A DNA stretch of 64,000 nt from Diploptera punctata (taxonomy: Eukaryota; Arthropoda; Insecta; Blattodea; Blaberidae), in assembly GCA_030220185.1 (NCBI GenBank), contig JASPKZ010007432.1, positions 806,001 through 870,000 of the forward strand, given 5' to 3'. Position 1 is the first letter of the stretch, and each line of letters opens with the position of its first letter. This document shows, in pieces, positions 1-9,881 of the stretch. The notes under the pieces are model-generated. The model was not told where the DNA came from, did not search any database, and saw only the letters and a list, made by a program, of their open reading frames with translations. The position numbers and the translations under genes were made by a program.

Positions 1-262
1 TTTTATATTTTCTTCTTAGAGACTTTACTTTTACCAATATCTGGTTATTATCAAATATGTTAATTGATATAGAGAACCCCACGCTTTTGATGGTAAAATT
101 ATTTTCTTTTTGTTGATAACTCTAATTTAATTCTATATGTGTTGGAGATGATTTTTTTGTTGACCACTTTAATTTTATCCCAAGCGTGTTGGAAATTAAA
201 ATTATTTTACATTTTTTAGTTCAGTTTTCTAATAAAGCATGTTGTTTTAGTTTTTTAAAACT
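1..262. repeat. Half copy of a palindromic repeat (family R-a)
   Basis: Non-coding AT-rich sequence that recurs as complete palindromes at 22733-23200 and 23795-24225. Shared landmarks are AATAAAGC(A/G)TGTTGTTTTAG near the end and TTTTGATGGTAAAATTATTT inside. Here only one arm is present. It joins a PLE reverse-transcriptase fragment at about 263. No ORF or ribozyme core was seen in it, so its superfamily is unknown. Confidence 0.6.
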
Positions 263-850
263 ATTATTTATTTCATAGGTGGTCTTTTTCAAGAGTACTT
301 CTGTTTATCATTTTTTGTTTTTTATACTTTTCTATCCTTTTATGTGCCATTTTTTTGTCAGACCCATTTTCTCTTGCTACTTTGATTGTGTTTTTTCTCA
401 TGTTTGAAATCTTCTTCATTTAAGGGTAAGTTTACCAATCTATGAGTTAAACTATTAAAGGCGATTTATGTCCAATTGGATGGAACCCTGTTGATTTTAT
501 AAAATTTTCCGTATGAGTTTCTTTCCTATGAATCCCAAATTCAATTTTTCTTTTTTCTTCGTTTCTGACCAATTTAAGATCCAAAAAAGGTATTTGTTTA
601 TTTTCTTCTATTTATTTGGTAAATTTGACGTTTGTACTCTGTAAATTTAACAGTTTTAGGGAATCTTCTACATGTTTTTCTTTAGCAATACAAATTATAT
701 CATCTATATATCTGCTCCAAAATTTAAACATTGTGGGATGTGATTTAGTGATTTTACATTCAAAATCGCTCATAAATAAATTTGCCATCCCACAATGTTT
801 AAATTTTGGAGCAGATACGGCTGGGGGACCTAAATATTGCTTCAATCTTT
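263..850 (-). pseudogene. Penelope-like element reverse transcriptase fragment
   Basis: The minus strand encodes a broken stretch of PLE reverse transcriptase. The best part (612-845) has the motif B end NLFMSDFECKI and motif C as SRYIDDIICI, so the catalytic aspartates are kept. Towards lower coordinates the thumb region continues with stops and frameshifts. Full PLE proteins have an N-terminal RT and a C-terminal GIY-YIG nuclease; here only the middle survives. The 30 bp at 711-740 recur inverted at 786-815, so the sequence turns back on itself at its 5' side. Confidence 0.75.
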
Positions 851-929
851 ACCCAAACTACCAATTCCGAAGTTTTTATATGACTGAAAACCTGAAGATT
901 TTATATAATTATCTGTATGAGTATCTTTC

Positions 930-1205
930 CTATATATATTGAATTTAAATCTTTGTTGTTGTTCATTCCTTATTACACATAATAAACTTTTAAAACATTT
1001 AGAAAAACCTTTGGAATTGACAGTTTGGGAAAAGATATATATTCAGAAGAACAAATTTAGATCCAATAATTTTGAAATTCCCAGTGAACAGGACTTGATC
1101 TCAAGGTTCATCGAATCAACACCAAATAGCAACGTCATAGATGAAGATTCCAACGAAAATCCAGTAGTCAAGGTTTTGGCTGAAGATGAGTGGGACACCT
1201 CTTGA
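930..1205 (+). pseudogene. PLE GIY-YIG endonuclease, C-terminal part
   Basis: The stretch encodes the conserved tail of PLE endonucleases seen elsewhere in the window: LTVWEKIYIQKNK, then a FEIP box, then LISRFI. The GIY and YIG catalytic boxes are missing, so it is a truncated copy. The stop codon TGA overlaps the GAAA core of the hammerhead ribozyme that follows. Similarity to the complete domains at 4394-4882 and 29509-30075 supports the call. Confidence 0.75.
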
Positions 1206-1220
1206 AAACTGCAGTTCCCG
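1177..1220 (+). ncRNA. Hammerhead ribozyme (type I, PLE)
   Basis: CTGAAGA at 1180-1186 and GAAA at 1204-1207 flank a GA-rich stem II. Stem III is the self-complementary ACTGCAGT. The cleavage-site UC lies at 1216-1217. Stem I pairs GG (1178-1179) with CC (1218-1219). All conserved core bases are present. Confidence 0.7.
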
Positions 1221-1287
1221 TGTTAAAAAACATGAAGTATGAGGTAAGATAAGACTTGATTCATTGATTGAAAAAACCTCATAATGT
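1206..1287 (+). repeat. PLE 3' terminal sequence
   Basis: This follows the ribozyme and contains AGTATGAGGTAAGAT, then an inverted AACCTCATAATGTT end. The TATGAGGT motif marks PLE termini across the window. A LINE tail is joined at about 1288. Confidence 0.6.
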
Positions 1288-2475
1288 TCATCATCATCCA
1301 GGGATTAAGCCTGTTGGCTCGTTCCGGTTTCATGAAAGCTAGAATTGTTAAAATTGTTCAGACCATCTTCTGTGTGGGCATCCAACATTTCTCTTTCTGT
1401 TCAGTTTATAATTTAGCAATAATTTTGGAAATCTTTCTTCTGGCATTCTATCAATATGTTCTTTCCAGGCATTCCTATATTTACGATTTTTATTATTAAT
1501 TTAACACTTCTCATTGAAGGATAAATTATATTTAATTATTTGGTCTGTAAGTTTGAAAATATTTAGTTCCTTTCTTATATATTCATTTCTTTTCTTATCC
1601 ACTAGAGTATACCCTGCTATATTTCTTAAAAAACTTATCTCAGCTGCTTCCAATCTTTGTTGTTGTCTTTTAGTGATCGTCCAACACTCTGATCCATACA
1701 TCAATACTGGAAGACAAATAGAGGGATTTGCTCTGGCTTTATGCTAATAGGTTTTATATTAATAATAGCATTACTTTATAAAATTGAATTTTTGTTTCTT
1801 TTCTTGTGTTTTTAAGGTTCTTTTCATAGTGCCACACAATAGATTAAATTTATTTATTTTGTCATTAATATCTTAAATTTTAACTTATGATAAATTGAAA
1901 CCTAGATATTTAAAACTGTTCACTTGCTCTTGAATGTTATTATCAATTACCATTTTTGCTCTTAAGGTGTCATGTCCTTTAAATGCTAAAATTTTAGTTT
2001 TTTCTTCGAAATTTTTAAATTGTAATTGGCACCTATTCTTTCCAAATAAAAAATAGCTCTTTGTAGATCGTCTTCTGAGCTGAAAATCACTACTTGGTCT
2101 TCGGCAAATAATATTGTATCCAACAGTTTATTATTTATTTTAAAATGTTTATTTAATTTAATCTGCCACTTTAACATAAATTTGTCTATGGTGAAATTAA
2201 ATGTTTCTTACCTCTCCTCATATAAATTTTCTAAGTAGAAAAAAAATTAAACCTCATAGTGATTAATTCCTATTAAAAGTTAAATAAATTTGTCTATATA
2301 TAAATTAAAAAGAGAAGGTGATAAAGGACATCCTTGTCCGACACCACGATTTATTATTACCATTTTTTGTTGTTTTGATTTAAAACCCTCATATTATTTC
2401 CCATAATTAACTTGCATGTTGGGGTTTTAGGATTTGCTATTTTTAATTTGAATTTTTTTAATAATTTTTTTAGGA
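1288..2475 (-). pseudogene. Non-LTR retrotransposon (LINE) reverse transcriptase, decayed
   Basis: On the minus strand the order is an RT turn GCPLSP (about 2290-2340), a changed motif C as FAEDQVV in 1986-2177 instead of FADD, then the C-terminal region MMYGSECWTITKR to ELNIF (1501-1704), ending in a GATGATGA tail near 1288. The same 3' end (AGGCC..GGCCTAAT..GATGAT type) occurs at 13768 and 26799. Stops and frameshifts are frequent. The YGSExW..LRR.AGYT..D..RN signature is typical of insect endonuclease/RT LINEs; the exact clade is not assigned. Confidence 0.7.
1485..1530 (-). repeat. Truncated tRNA-SINE 3' end inside the LINE
   Basis: About 45 bp match the 3' end of the tRNA-like SINE units (ATTTATCnTTCAATGAGAA, then TTAAATTAATAATAAAAA). 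It interrupts the LINE reading frame between IIKY and AWKEHI and is flanked by TAAATATA on both sides, as expected for a target duplication. Confidence 0.5.
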
Positions 2476-2479
2476 ATCT

Positions 2480-3571
2480 TAAATTACTATTCGAAGTTTG
2501 TCATCAACTATGCCTCAGCGGTTAGTAAGCTGAGATGGCTGCTGAAGATAGATAGTAAATAGAGATGGACAGAGGACCATCAAGCTACTTTTGAATATGT
2601 TAAGAAGTTATTTGCAAATAGTATTTCACTACAAAGATCAAAAATGGACAGAGAATTCCATTTATACACAGACGCGAGTAAAACTGGCCTCGGTGCTGTT
2701 TTAACTCAATTTGACGATGATGGGCAACAGTATGTTGTGTCGAAAGCTTCACGCTCGACTACCATCATTGAAGGAAATTACACTGTTTCAGAGTTGGAGC
2801 TTACAGTAATATTTTATGCTCTAAATAAATTTAGAATTTATGTTTATAAAAACAAAGTTATTGTTCATAGTGACCACATTTTATTAAGTTTTAAAAGCAA
2901 ATGTAGATTATCCAATAATAAACTTAGTAGGATGATCATGGAAATAATTTCCTATGATATTGAAATAAGAATGTGTTTGCTGACCTCCTGTCTAGATTGA
3001 AAAGTGTTGGGAAAATACCAGAAACTGTACATACTCCTAAACACGAAATAGTAATGTTTAATGTAAAACTGTATAGAGACAAAGAATTTTCATTGTTGAT
3101 GAAAATCATTGTTGAACATAAAAAATCTGATATAGAGTTACAACGATTGAAGTATAGTGTGAGAGATATAAATAATAATGACAAAAATGGAATTGATTGT
3201 GATAAGAAAATCGGCATAAAGGATGATATTCTTTACAAACTATATGGGAGAAATGTGAAAAAATGGAAAGTTATAATTCCTAATAATATGGAAGTTCCAC
3301 TATTTAGAACTTTTCATGTTGGCTTAAATCATGCAGGTTGTGAAAAATTAGCTCTCAACATAAGTGAATTTTTTTATGTTAAACATTTGGATAAAAAGTT
3401 GAGATAGTTTACTTCTTCATGTATAACTTGTCAAAAAGCCATATGTATGAATGTGAAATATGATATAGTTCCACAAAACATATTAAGGAACAAGGTAAAT
3501 AGCCTAGTAGTAATGGATACTCATGCAGAAATGCCTACTACACAATTTGGTTACAAGCATATTCTTGTATT
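2480..3571 (+). pseudogene. Ty3-type LTR element pol: RT end, RNase H, integrase N-terminus
   Basis: The plus strand encodes the end of a Ty3 reverse transcriptase (YYSKFV, with an in-frame stop), then RNase H with FHLYTDASKTGLGAVL and the second acidic block (SELELT), in 2644-3000. A frameshift leads to 2973-3445, which carries FADLLSR and the integrase zinc-binding module: HVGLNHAGCEKL followed by CITCQKA (HHCC). The integrase core is interrupted by a PLE at 3572 and resumes at 4934. The element is dead because of stops and insertions. Confidence 0.85.
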
Positions 3572-3663
3572 TATTTAACTTTCACAGGGAAAGAACACTA
3601 TGAGGTTTAATTTAATAATTAAATTAATGTTTTTATTACCTCACCTCATATCTGAACAATAAT

Positions 3664-4349
3664 TTGGAAAAGAAAAAGATAGAAGAATACATCATTTTGA
3701 CAAAATTGTGCATCGAACAAATGTTCTTTACATACAATGGGAAATACTACAAACAAAATTTTGGACTTTCCATGGGAAACCCACTATCTCCCTTTCTGGC
3801 CAATTTATTCATGGGTAGTTTCGAACAGAAAATCACAAGGGGACACCCATTAACTTTCAAATTTTGGCGCAGATATGTTGACGATATAATAGCCATTATA
3901 AACCATAAACAAATAGAAGATGCCTTAAAACTCCTGAACCTTCAGAGCAAAACTGTAAAATTCACAATGGAAACTGAAACTGAAAGACAAATTTCATTTT
4001 TGGATCTAACCCTAACTAGAAACGAAAAAACAAAATAGAATTTGGAATATACAGAAAGAACACACATAAAGATAACTACATTAAGGCATCAGGATTCAAC
4101 CATTTCGCTCACAAAGAAGCTGTATTCAATAGCCTAACACACAGATTGGTGAATGTACCCCTGAACCGTGAAAAATATGAAAAAGAAAAAGAATACATAA
4201 TTAAAGTAGCAATAGAAAATGGTTATGAAGAGAACATGGTACACAAGAAAATAAATAAGTTCAAAAGGCAAAAACTAATTAATGAAAGCACACTTAAAAA
4301 ACAAACAGAAGAGAACATAAGATTCAAAAATTCACTTACCATCCTGTAA
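3664..4349 (+). pseudogene. PLE reverse transcriptase (5'-truncated, frameshifted)
   Basis: Residues start just before RT motif B (LSMGNPLSPFLANLFMG) and include motif C, RRYVDDIIAI, and the later block ISFLDLTLTRNE. The frame is lost near 4025 and regained in 4146-4349 (thumb and linker, THRLVNVPLN). A further frameshift near 4340 separates it from the endonuclease. The N-terminal fingers and motif A are absent, so the copy cannot encode an active polymerase. Confidence 0.8.
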
Positions 4350-4393
4350 AACACCACAAGTTCCAGAAAATTTTCAATAAGTTTAACATTCGA

Positions 4394-4882
4394 TTGGCCC
4401 CAAAGAATGAATACAGCCTAAACAAGATAATTAAAACCAACAAAAATGAAAAAATTGGACAAGAATATAAATCAGGAATATATCAGATCAAATGTCAAGA
4501 TTGCGACAAAATCTATATAGGAAAAACAAAAAGAAATTTAAAAACTAGATTGAAGGAACACCTTAGAAATGTAAAAAAGGGGGAAGTGGACAAGTCAGCA
4601 GTAGCAGCCCATGCTTGGTCTGAAAAACATTTAATAGATACAGAAGCTAGCCTAATCAAACAAACAGATAAACTAAAGGAGCTCACAGTCTGGGAAAAAA
4701 TCCACATCCAAAAAAACAAAAAAGAAAAACTCATGAATTTTGAAACTCCCGCAAATTTTGACCTAATCCAGAGGTTCATCGGTCCACCGACAGAAGTAAG
4801 AAGGAAACCGCCAAGAAACGACATAACACCGGTCGACCAGAGGCTACTGACGATGGAGATAAGCTCCGAAACTGCAGTATAG
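4394..4882 (+). CDS. PLE GIY-YIG endonuclease domain
   Basis: The ORF holds a full GIY-YIG nuclease: GIYQIKC at about residue 28, the pair CQDC, KIYIGKT, then RNLKTRLKEHLRN with the catalytic arginine, and AAHAWSEKH with the histidines of the PLE-specific CCHH arrangement. The tail has LTVWEKIHIQKNK. In PLEs this domain nicks the target to prime reverse transcription. It is open throughout, but the RT upstream is frameshifted, so it is probably not translated as a fusion. The last codons and the TAG stop lie inside the ribozyme at 4844-4882. Confidence 0.8.
   Translation: MAPKNEYSLNKIIKTNKNEKIGQEYKSGIYQIKCQDCDKIYIGKTKRNLKTRLKEHLRNVKKGEVDKSAVAAHAWSEKHLIDTEASLIKQTDKLKELTVWEKIHIQKNKKEKLMNFETPANFDLIQRFIGPPTEVRRKPPRNDITPVDQRLLTMEISSETAV
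4844..4882 (+). ncRNA. Hammerhead ribozyme (type I, PLE)
   Basis: CTGACGA at 4847-4853, stem II GGAG/CTCC, GAAA at 4868-4871, palindromic stem III CTGCAG, cleavage-site UA at 4878-4879. Stem I pairs CTA (4844-4846) with TAG (4880-4882). Every core position fits the consensus. Confidence 0.8.
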
Positions 4883-4933
4883 AAGAAAAAAGATATGAGG
4901 TGAGGTAATAAAAACATTAATTTAATTATTATT

Positions 4934-5642
4934 ATATTCTTGTATTGTCTGATGTATTCTCAAAATTTGTAAAAATATATCCATTTAGAAATGTAAATAG
5001 CAGAGCTTGCCTTGGTAAAATAGTGAGGAATTATTTACCTAATTATGGACTTATTGAGGCACTACTTAGTGATAATGCTTCAGTGTTCTCAAGTCCTAAG
5101 TTTAAAGACAAACTTACTGCGATGGGAATTAAATTGTACCATTGTAGTAAATATCACCCAAAAAGTAATCCCTGTGAAAGAGTTAATAGGGAAATTACTA
5201 CAAGTTTAAGAATTTTGACCCACCATAAACATTCAGATTGGTTTAAACATATCAATGTCATAGAGAATGTTATGAATCATTCAATTAATGCCAATACTGG
5301 GGAAGCACCCATATTCCTAATGACAGGTATTAAACAACTTGACAAGTTAATTGCAAATTTGCCATTACCTATTATTGATAAAAATCAAATTCCAGAGACA
5401 TCCGAGGAAATATGTAAAAGAGTTATTGAAAGGTTAGAATGTCGAGCAGAAAAGCGCAACAATAAAGTTAAAAGACATAAAAGGAAGTGGAATCCCAAAA
5501 TTGGAGACAAAGTTCTCATAAGGGATATTTCACTATCCAATGCTTTAAAGAAACAATATCATAGGATGAACCTATTGTATAAAGGTCCCTATGAAATATC
5601 TAAAAACTTTAATGATACTACATACAAGTTGATCGAAATAGA
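4934..5642 (+). pseudogene. Ty3-type integrase core and C-terminal domain
   Basis: This continues the integrase interrupted at 3571. It shows the second catalytic Asp in EALLSDNASVFSS and the Glu in SNPCERVNRE, with YHPKSNP between them, followed by the GPYEI-like C-terminal domain (NLLYKGPYEISKNF). The first catalytic Asp lies at the duplicated target (LSDVFSKF). The segment is open for 248 codons, then is cut by a mariner. A second copy of the same protein lies at 59340-61140. Confidence 0.85.
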
Positions 5643-5644
5643 TA

Positions 5645-6969
5645 CCGGGTGCGGCAGCATAACTTCCTTTTTTAAAATGTGCGCCATTTAGTCGGTTGAT
5701 GTCGTAGCGGAGCGCTAGTGGTCTCGTTCGAGAGGGGGGACTATAAAGTTTTGTCCTGACACAGTTCAGTCGCCATCATGCGTTGGAACAGTGAGGAGCG
5801 TGCATTTGCCATTGAGGCCTACTTTTCGAGCGGATGTTCTGTGATCGCAACCCGGCGCGCCTTTCGGAATCGCTTTAAATTAGCCCCGTTGGCCCCTGTC
5901 CCGGACCGGAAATCAATTGTTACGTGGGTCACTACGTTCAGACAAACTGCAAGTGCGACAAGACGAAGAACTGGAGTCCCTCGGCCGATTAGATCACCTG
6001 AGAACATTGAGGTAGTGAGAGCTTCAATGTTGCGATCACCACGGCGTTCTGCGCGCAAACATGCGTCTGCCCTTGGACTTTCCGATCGTTCTGTAAGGAG
6101 AATACTTCATGATGATCTTCATTTCCATCCATACAAGATGGCAATTGTGCAGGAACTTTCTGAACGTGACTTCAATTCTCGGAGGAACGCGTGTGAGGTT
6201 CTTCTGGAAGTCGTTCCTGAGGACGCTATTGGTTTTTTTTAGTGATGAAGCCCATTTTCATTTGTGTGGATCCGTCAACAAACAAAACATGCGCTACTGG
6301 GCTGACACCAATCCTCGACAATTGCATCAAAGGCCTTTGCATTCACCTAAAGTCACAGTGTGGTGTGCAATTTCCTCAAGTGGAATTATTGGTCCCTGGT
6401 TCTTTGAGGAAAATGAAGTCACAGTGACAGTGAATTCGGACCGGTATGTAAACATGTTACAGGAATTTTTTTTCCCACGGCTAGATGAGTTGGACTTAGG
6501 GGACACTTGGTTCCAACAAGACGGTGCAACGGCACACACTTCAAGAGCATCGATGACTGTTTTGAGGGAACACTTCCCAGAGCGCCTTATCTCAATTAGG
6601 GGCGATTTGAAGTGGCCGGCCCGCTCTCCCGATTTGACCCCTTGTGATTTTTTTTCTATGGGGTTATTTGAAATCCCGTGTTTTATGTGAAACCGTCCAA
6701 GGACCCTACAAGATTTGAAGACCAACATCCAGGAAGAAATTGCCAACATAACGCCTGCTATGCTGGCAGGAGTCATGACAAACGCCAGAAATCGGTTTAC
6801 TCAGTGTATGGAGAATGGGGGACGTCACCTACCTGATTTGATCTTCAAAACTGAGTAAAACAAAACTTTATGTATGTGCCTATATTATAAAAAACGAATA
6901 AAAATTTTCTGATTCATACAATGCATTTTATTAAGTTTTAAAAAAAGGAAGTTATGCTGCCGCACCCTG
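5645..6969 (+). mobile_element. Tc1/mariner element, DD41D type
   Basis: The ends are inverted repeats, GGGTGCGGCAGCATAACTTC at 5647 and its complement ending at 6967, between TA duplications at 5643-5644 and 6970-6971. Excision in silico gives GATA-CTAG, which matches the uninterrupted Ty3 copy near 61065. The length of 1325 bp is normal for the superfamily. Confidence 0.9.
5778..6858 (+). pseudogene. DD41D Tc1/mariner transposase with two frameshifts
   Basis: The N-terminal helix-turn-helix region starts MRWNSEERAFAIEAY. Catalytic acids are in FSDEAHFHL, FQQDGATAHT and SPDLTPCDFF. I count 41 residues between the second and third Asp, hence DD41D. Frameshifts fall in two T runs, at 6231-6240 and about 6650-6657. 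After the second, the reading continues to a stop at 6856-6858. The three catalytic positions are intact, so the damage is slight but inactivating. Confidence 0.85.
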
Positions 6970-7164
6970 TACTAGAAAAGAAATTGGAAAATATTCCAAA
7001 GAACTTTTGAAACCATTTCAGACTCCTATTAATTAATCGTAGCTGATGATTTCAAATAGTTCAAAGTGTATTTAAAATATTGTATGTAATTTTGAATAAT
7101 TAATACTTTTATTTCATTATGTAACATGTATTTATTATAATTGTGATGTATTACATTGTATTGA
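6970..7164 (+). other. Ty3 element, end of pol and 3' non-coding part
   Basis: The sequence aligns with 61065-61500 of the second Ty3 copy, which carries a foldback at the position matching about 7060. The integrase ends with ELLKPFQTPIN. It is interrupted at 7165 by a LINE flanked by ACATTGTATTGA. Confidence 0.75.
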
Positions 7165-8100
7165 ATGAGAAACAACCCTCTAGAATTTTTGGAAATTGAA
7201 TATAACCTTAATTTAACAGAAGACATCAAGAAATCTGAAACTCCCCCATATATTTTAAAACAAATGTCACTGGAAATAATAAATCTAAAATACCCTGCTC
7301 CTGAATGGATACATATTTTTACAGATGGCTCCAGCCTACCAAATGACGGTGGCCCTGGTGCTGGTGCAGTATGTCCACTTTTTTTCCTTTTATCGTAAAC
7401 TAAACACAAATTCAACAAACTTTGTTGGCGAAATTCTAGCAATTTTCTTAAGTTTACAAAATCTTTTATATCACATCCAAAAATTTACAAAAGTTGTAAT
7501 TCTATGTGACTCCAAAGCAGCCATTCTCGCTATAACACGAGACACAACACCCAAAAGCATCAAAATTATTGAATGTCACAAAATGATAAAACAGTTATCC
7601 CGTCTACATAAAAAGGTTGTACTTCAATGGATTCCGGCCCATTGTGGAGTGACAGGCAATGAAATAGCCGATTTTCTGGCCAAGAAGGGTAGCAAAATTG
7701 TTTCAAACCCAACTTCTACTCCAGTTTCCTTTCACTCTATCAAAAGAATTATCTCAAATAAATATATCAATAAACTTAGAGAAGAATACACCACCAAAAC
7801 ATCTGGAAAGGAATGGGAAAATCTACAAGCTTATGACATTACTACATTACAAAGAAAATCTGCAGTAGCAACATTCAGCCTGCTAACGGGACATGACTGC
7901 CTGAATAAACACCTACACAGACTTGGCATAAAAGATTCACCTAAATGCCCCTTTTGCAATTTAAATGAAGATATGGAAAGAAACCATCTCCTCCGTTGTC
8001 CAGCTTTTGTAGAAGAGACCAGCCTTCCTGCTAAATATTGGAGTGCAAGAGAGCGAATGATTTCATTTTCAAGTGCTCGACATTAGATACCAACCAACCA
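7165..8100 (+). pseudogene. 5'-truncated LINE: RNase H and CCHC tail
   Basis: The insertion is flanked by a 12 bp duplication, ACATTGTATTGA, at 7153-7164 and 8101-8112. It encodes RNase H with acids in FTDGSSLPN, GEILAIF, LCDSKAAI and GNEIADFLAKK, then a C-terminal CPFCNLNEDMERNHLLRC knuckle. A frameshift in a T run near 7380 splits it after GAGAVC. The 3' end GATACCAACCAACC has no poly(A). RNase H plus this knuckle fits Jockey/I-type LINEs. A short copy of the same 3' end is at 49079-49135. Confidence 0.85.
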
Positions 8101-8366
8101 ACATTGTATTGATTCTAATACAGATGAATCTTGTATAGAAAGAAACTTGATGTTTGGGGAAAGTGATTTATTTTAATTTAGCCTCCCACTTAGTTGTAGC
8201 TAAGATTAAAATAAATCAGGGGCAATTTAAAACCGGATATTTATCCCCATATAATAATAATAAGGGTTTTTGTTTTGTTTATTTAATATTTAAATATAAT
8301 TATATTTATTTATATGAAGAATGGACATAAGATTGATATAGAGAATTCAAATTTTGTATAAGTATA

Positions 8367-9881
8367 CTAGCTGGCCCGGCGAACTTCGTATCGCCTTTAA
8401 ATATTTTTACGTTAATTTTTCTGATGTTTTAATAGTTATTCTGCTATTCGGGGGAGGAAACAAATCCAACAAATCATAGAGTAGACACTGAACCATATCC
8501 TTCTTTTCATAAGGTGGTTCAAAGCTAATTTTTGCGTGTAGTAATGATTCGACTTGGTAAATTTCCTTGTTATTGGATTGAGGCTCCAAATCAATATAAA
8601 AAAGTGGTAATGGTTCCTTTGTAACTCTGTGTTGAATGTTATATATGTTACGAACTCGATGTCCTAGTTGTAGCAATTCCTCAACAATACTCTCTGTATT
8701 TATAGAGTAATGCATATTACGAAGAACTACTCTGAAAGCCCTTTCCTGTTTTAACTGATACATGTGATATTTTGCATTATTCTCATTTAGCAATCTCACC
8801 AACGATCTGTAAGCTTCAGTAGAGGTTGGCAAGATTTTAACTCTTCTTTATACATTTTGTATGAGAAATCTGATTCAGAAAGTTTTTGTTTTACACAATT
8901 TATTAGTTCTGGTACATTAACTACACCCATAATAAATATGGGTGGTGGTTTATGTGGAAGTGGTTTTGTTGACTGAGATGAATTTATGTTGTCTGCATTC
9001 TCAGTATCATCCATAAGTGTATCATAAGGATTATATACATTTATTTATTGATGGAATATTTTGAGGAGGCTTGCTGATTTCATTATACTTTCGTTTTTTT
9101 CTACAAACTTTTGGCGGTTTGGATTCTCATCATCATCAAGAAGTCTCTGTATAGTAATATCATCTTGTGATATATTATAGTCATCTTGTTTTTCATTTAA
9201 TTAAGGCATGGAGATTGTTTCTGTAATATTAGACATATTATTATAACTAACAGACTTACTTACAATTCTGTTACTCCGTTCCTTAGGACCTTCATATGTT
9301 TTTAAATTAACATTCTTCTTAAATGTAAGATTTATGTCACATAGGCCTATACCAATTTGTGGAAATTCACTTGATATCTTATCATTCATGGTCTCTAGAA
9401 CTGATTCGCCATATTGTTCAATGTCTTTTCTCGGTCCAGTTAAATTTAAATTAAGCTGCTGTCTTTCAGCCAGATTACTTAAAACTAATACTCACACACC
9501 AAATTAATACTATTATAAATAAATTGAAAATAAAATAAACACTGAACATACTTAAATTATGAAATAATCAATATTTGTAATTCAATAGAAATTCGCGGTT
9601 GCAACAAAAAGCACAGCCACCTGGTTAAATAATAAACCAATTACCTTACACGGCCATCTGTTAGAATCGTATGGAACTCACAGATAATTATAACTCTTTG
9701 TTAAATAATAAACAAATAATTTGCAATAAAAATAATGTGACTATAAATTTAGTTATAAACAACCGTAGGTCTCAAGTTGATCAAACAGCACACAGTGTGC
9801 AAAATTTTATTAAAATCAGTTCAGTAGTTTAGGATTCCATCGTGGACAAACAACGTGACACATAATTTTTATATATTAAGA
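8367..9881 (-). mobile_element. Non-autonomous Helitron
   Basis: Read on the minus strand, the element starts with TC (TCTTAATATATAAAAATT) at 9881 and ends CTAG at 8370-8367. A terminal hairpin GGCGA/TCGCC lies about 11 bp before the end. It sits exactly between A and T: other LTR copies read AGTATA-TAAAAAATTC without it. No Rep or helicase is present, so it depends on other copies. It carries a captured LINE ORF1 fragment. Confidence 0.85.
8407..9014 (-). pseudogene. Captured LINE ORF1 fragment (PRE_C2HC domain)
   Basis: The segment encodes KPPPIFIMGVVNVPELI, then YQLKQERAFRVVLRNMHY, LGHRVRNIYNIQHR and PLPLFYIDLEP. This is the nucleic-acid-binding region that precedes zinc knuckles in ORF1 of X/Jockey-type LINEs. 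A one-base frameshift near 8815-8830 separates two ORFs. The zinc knuckles that should follow are missing. It lies inside the Helitron, so it was probably captured and is now decaying. A further open stretch at 9201-9389 on the same strand is unassigned. Confidence 0.75.

Larger units (their letters stand above)
3572..4933 (+). mobile_element. Penelope-like element inserted in the integrase gene
   Basis: The insertion is bounded by a 13 bp target duplication, ATATTCTTGTATT, at 3559-3571 and 4934-4946. Removing it restores the integrase reading HILVLSDVFSKF. The 5' end carries an inverted copy of the 3' end: CTATGAGGTTTAATTTA at 3601 and TATGAGGTGAGGTAATAA at 4892 belong to the two arms. It encodes an RT lacking its N-terminal part and a complete GIY-YIG domain, and ends with a hammerhead ribozyme. 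Confidence 0.85.
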
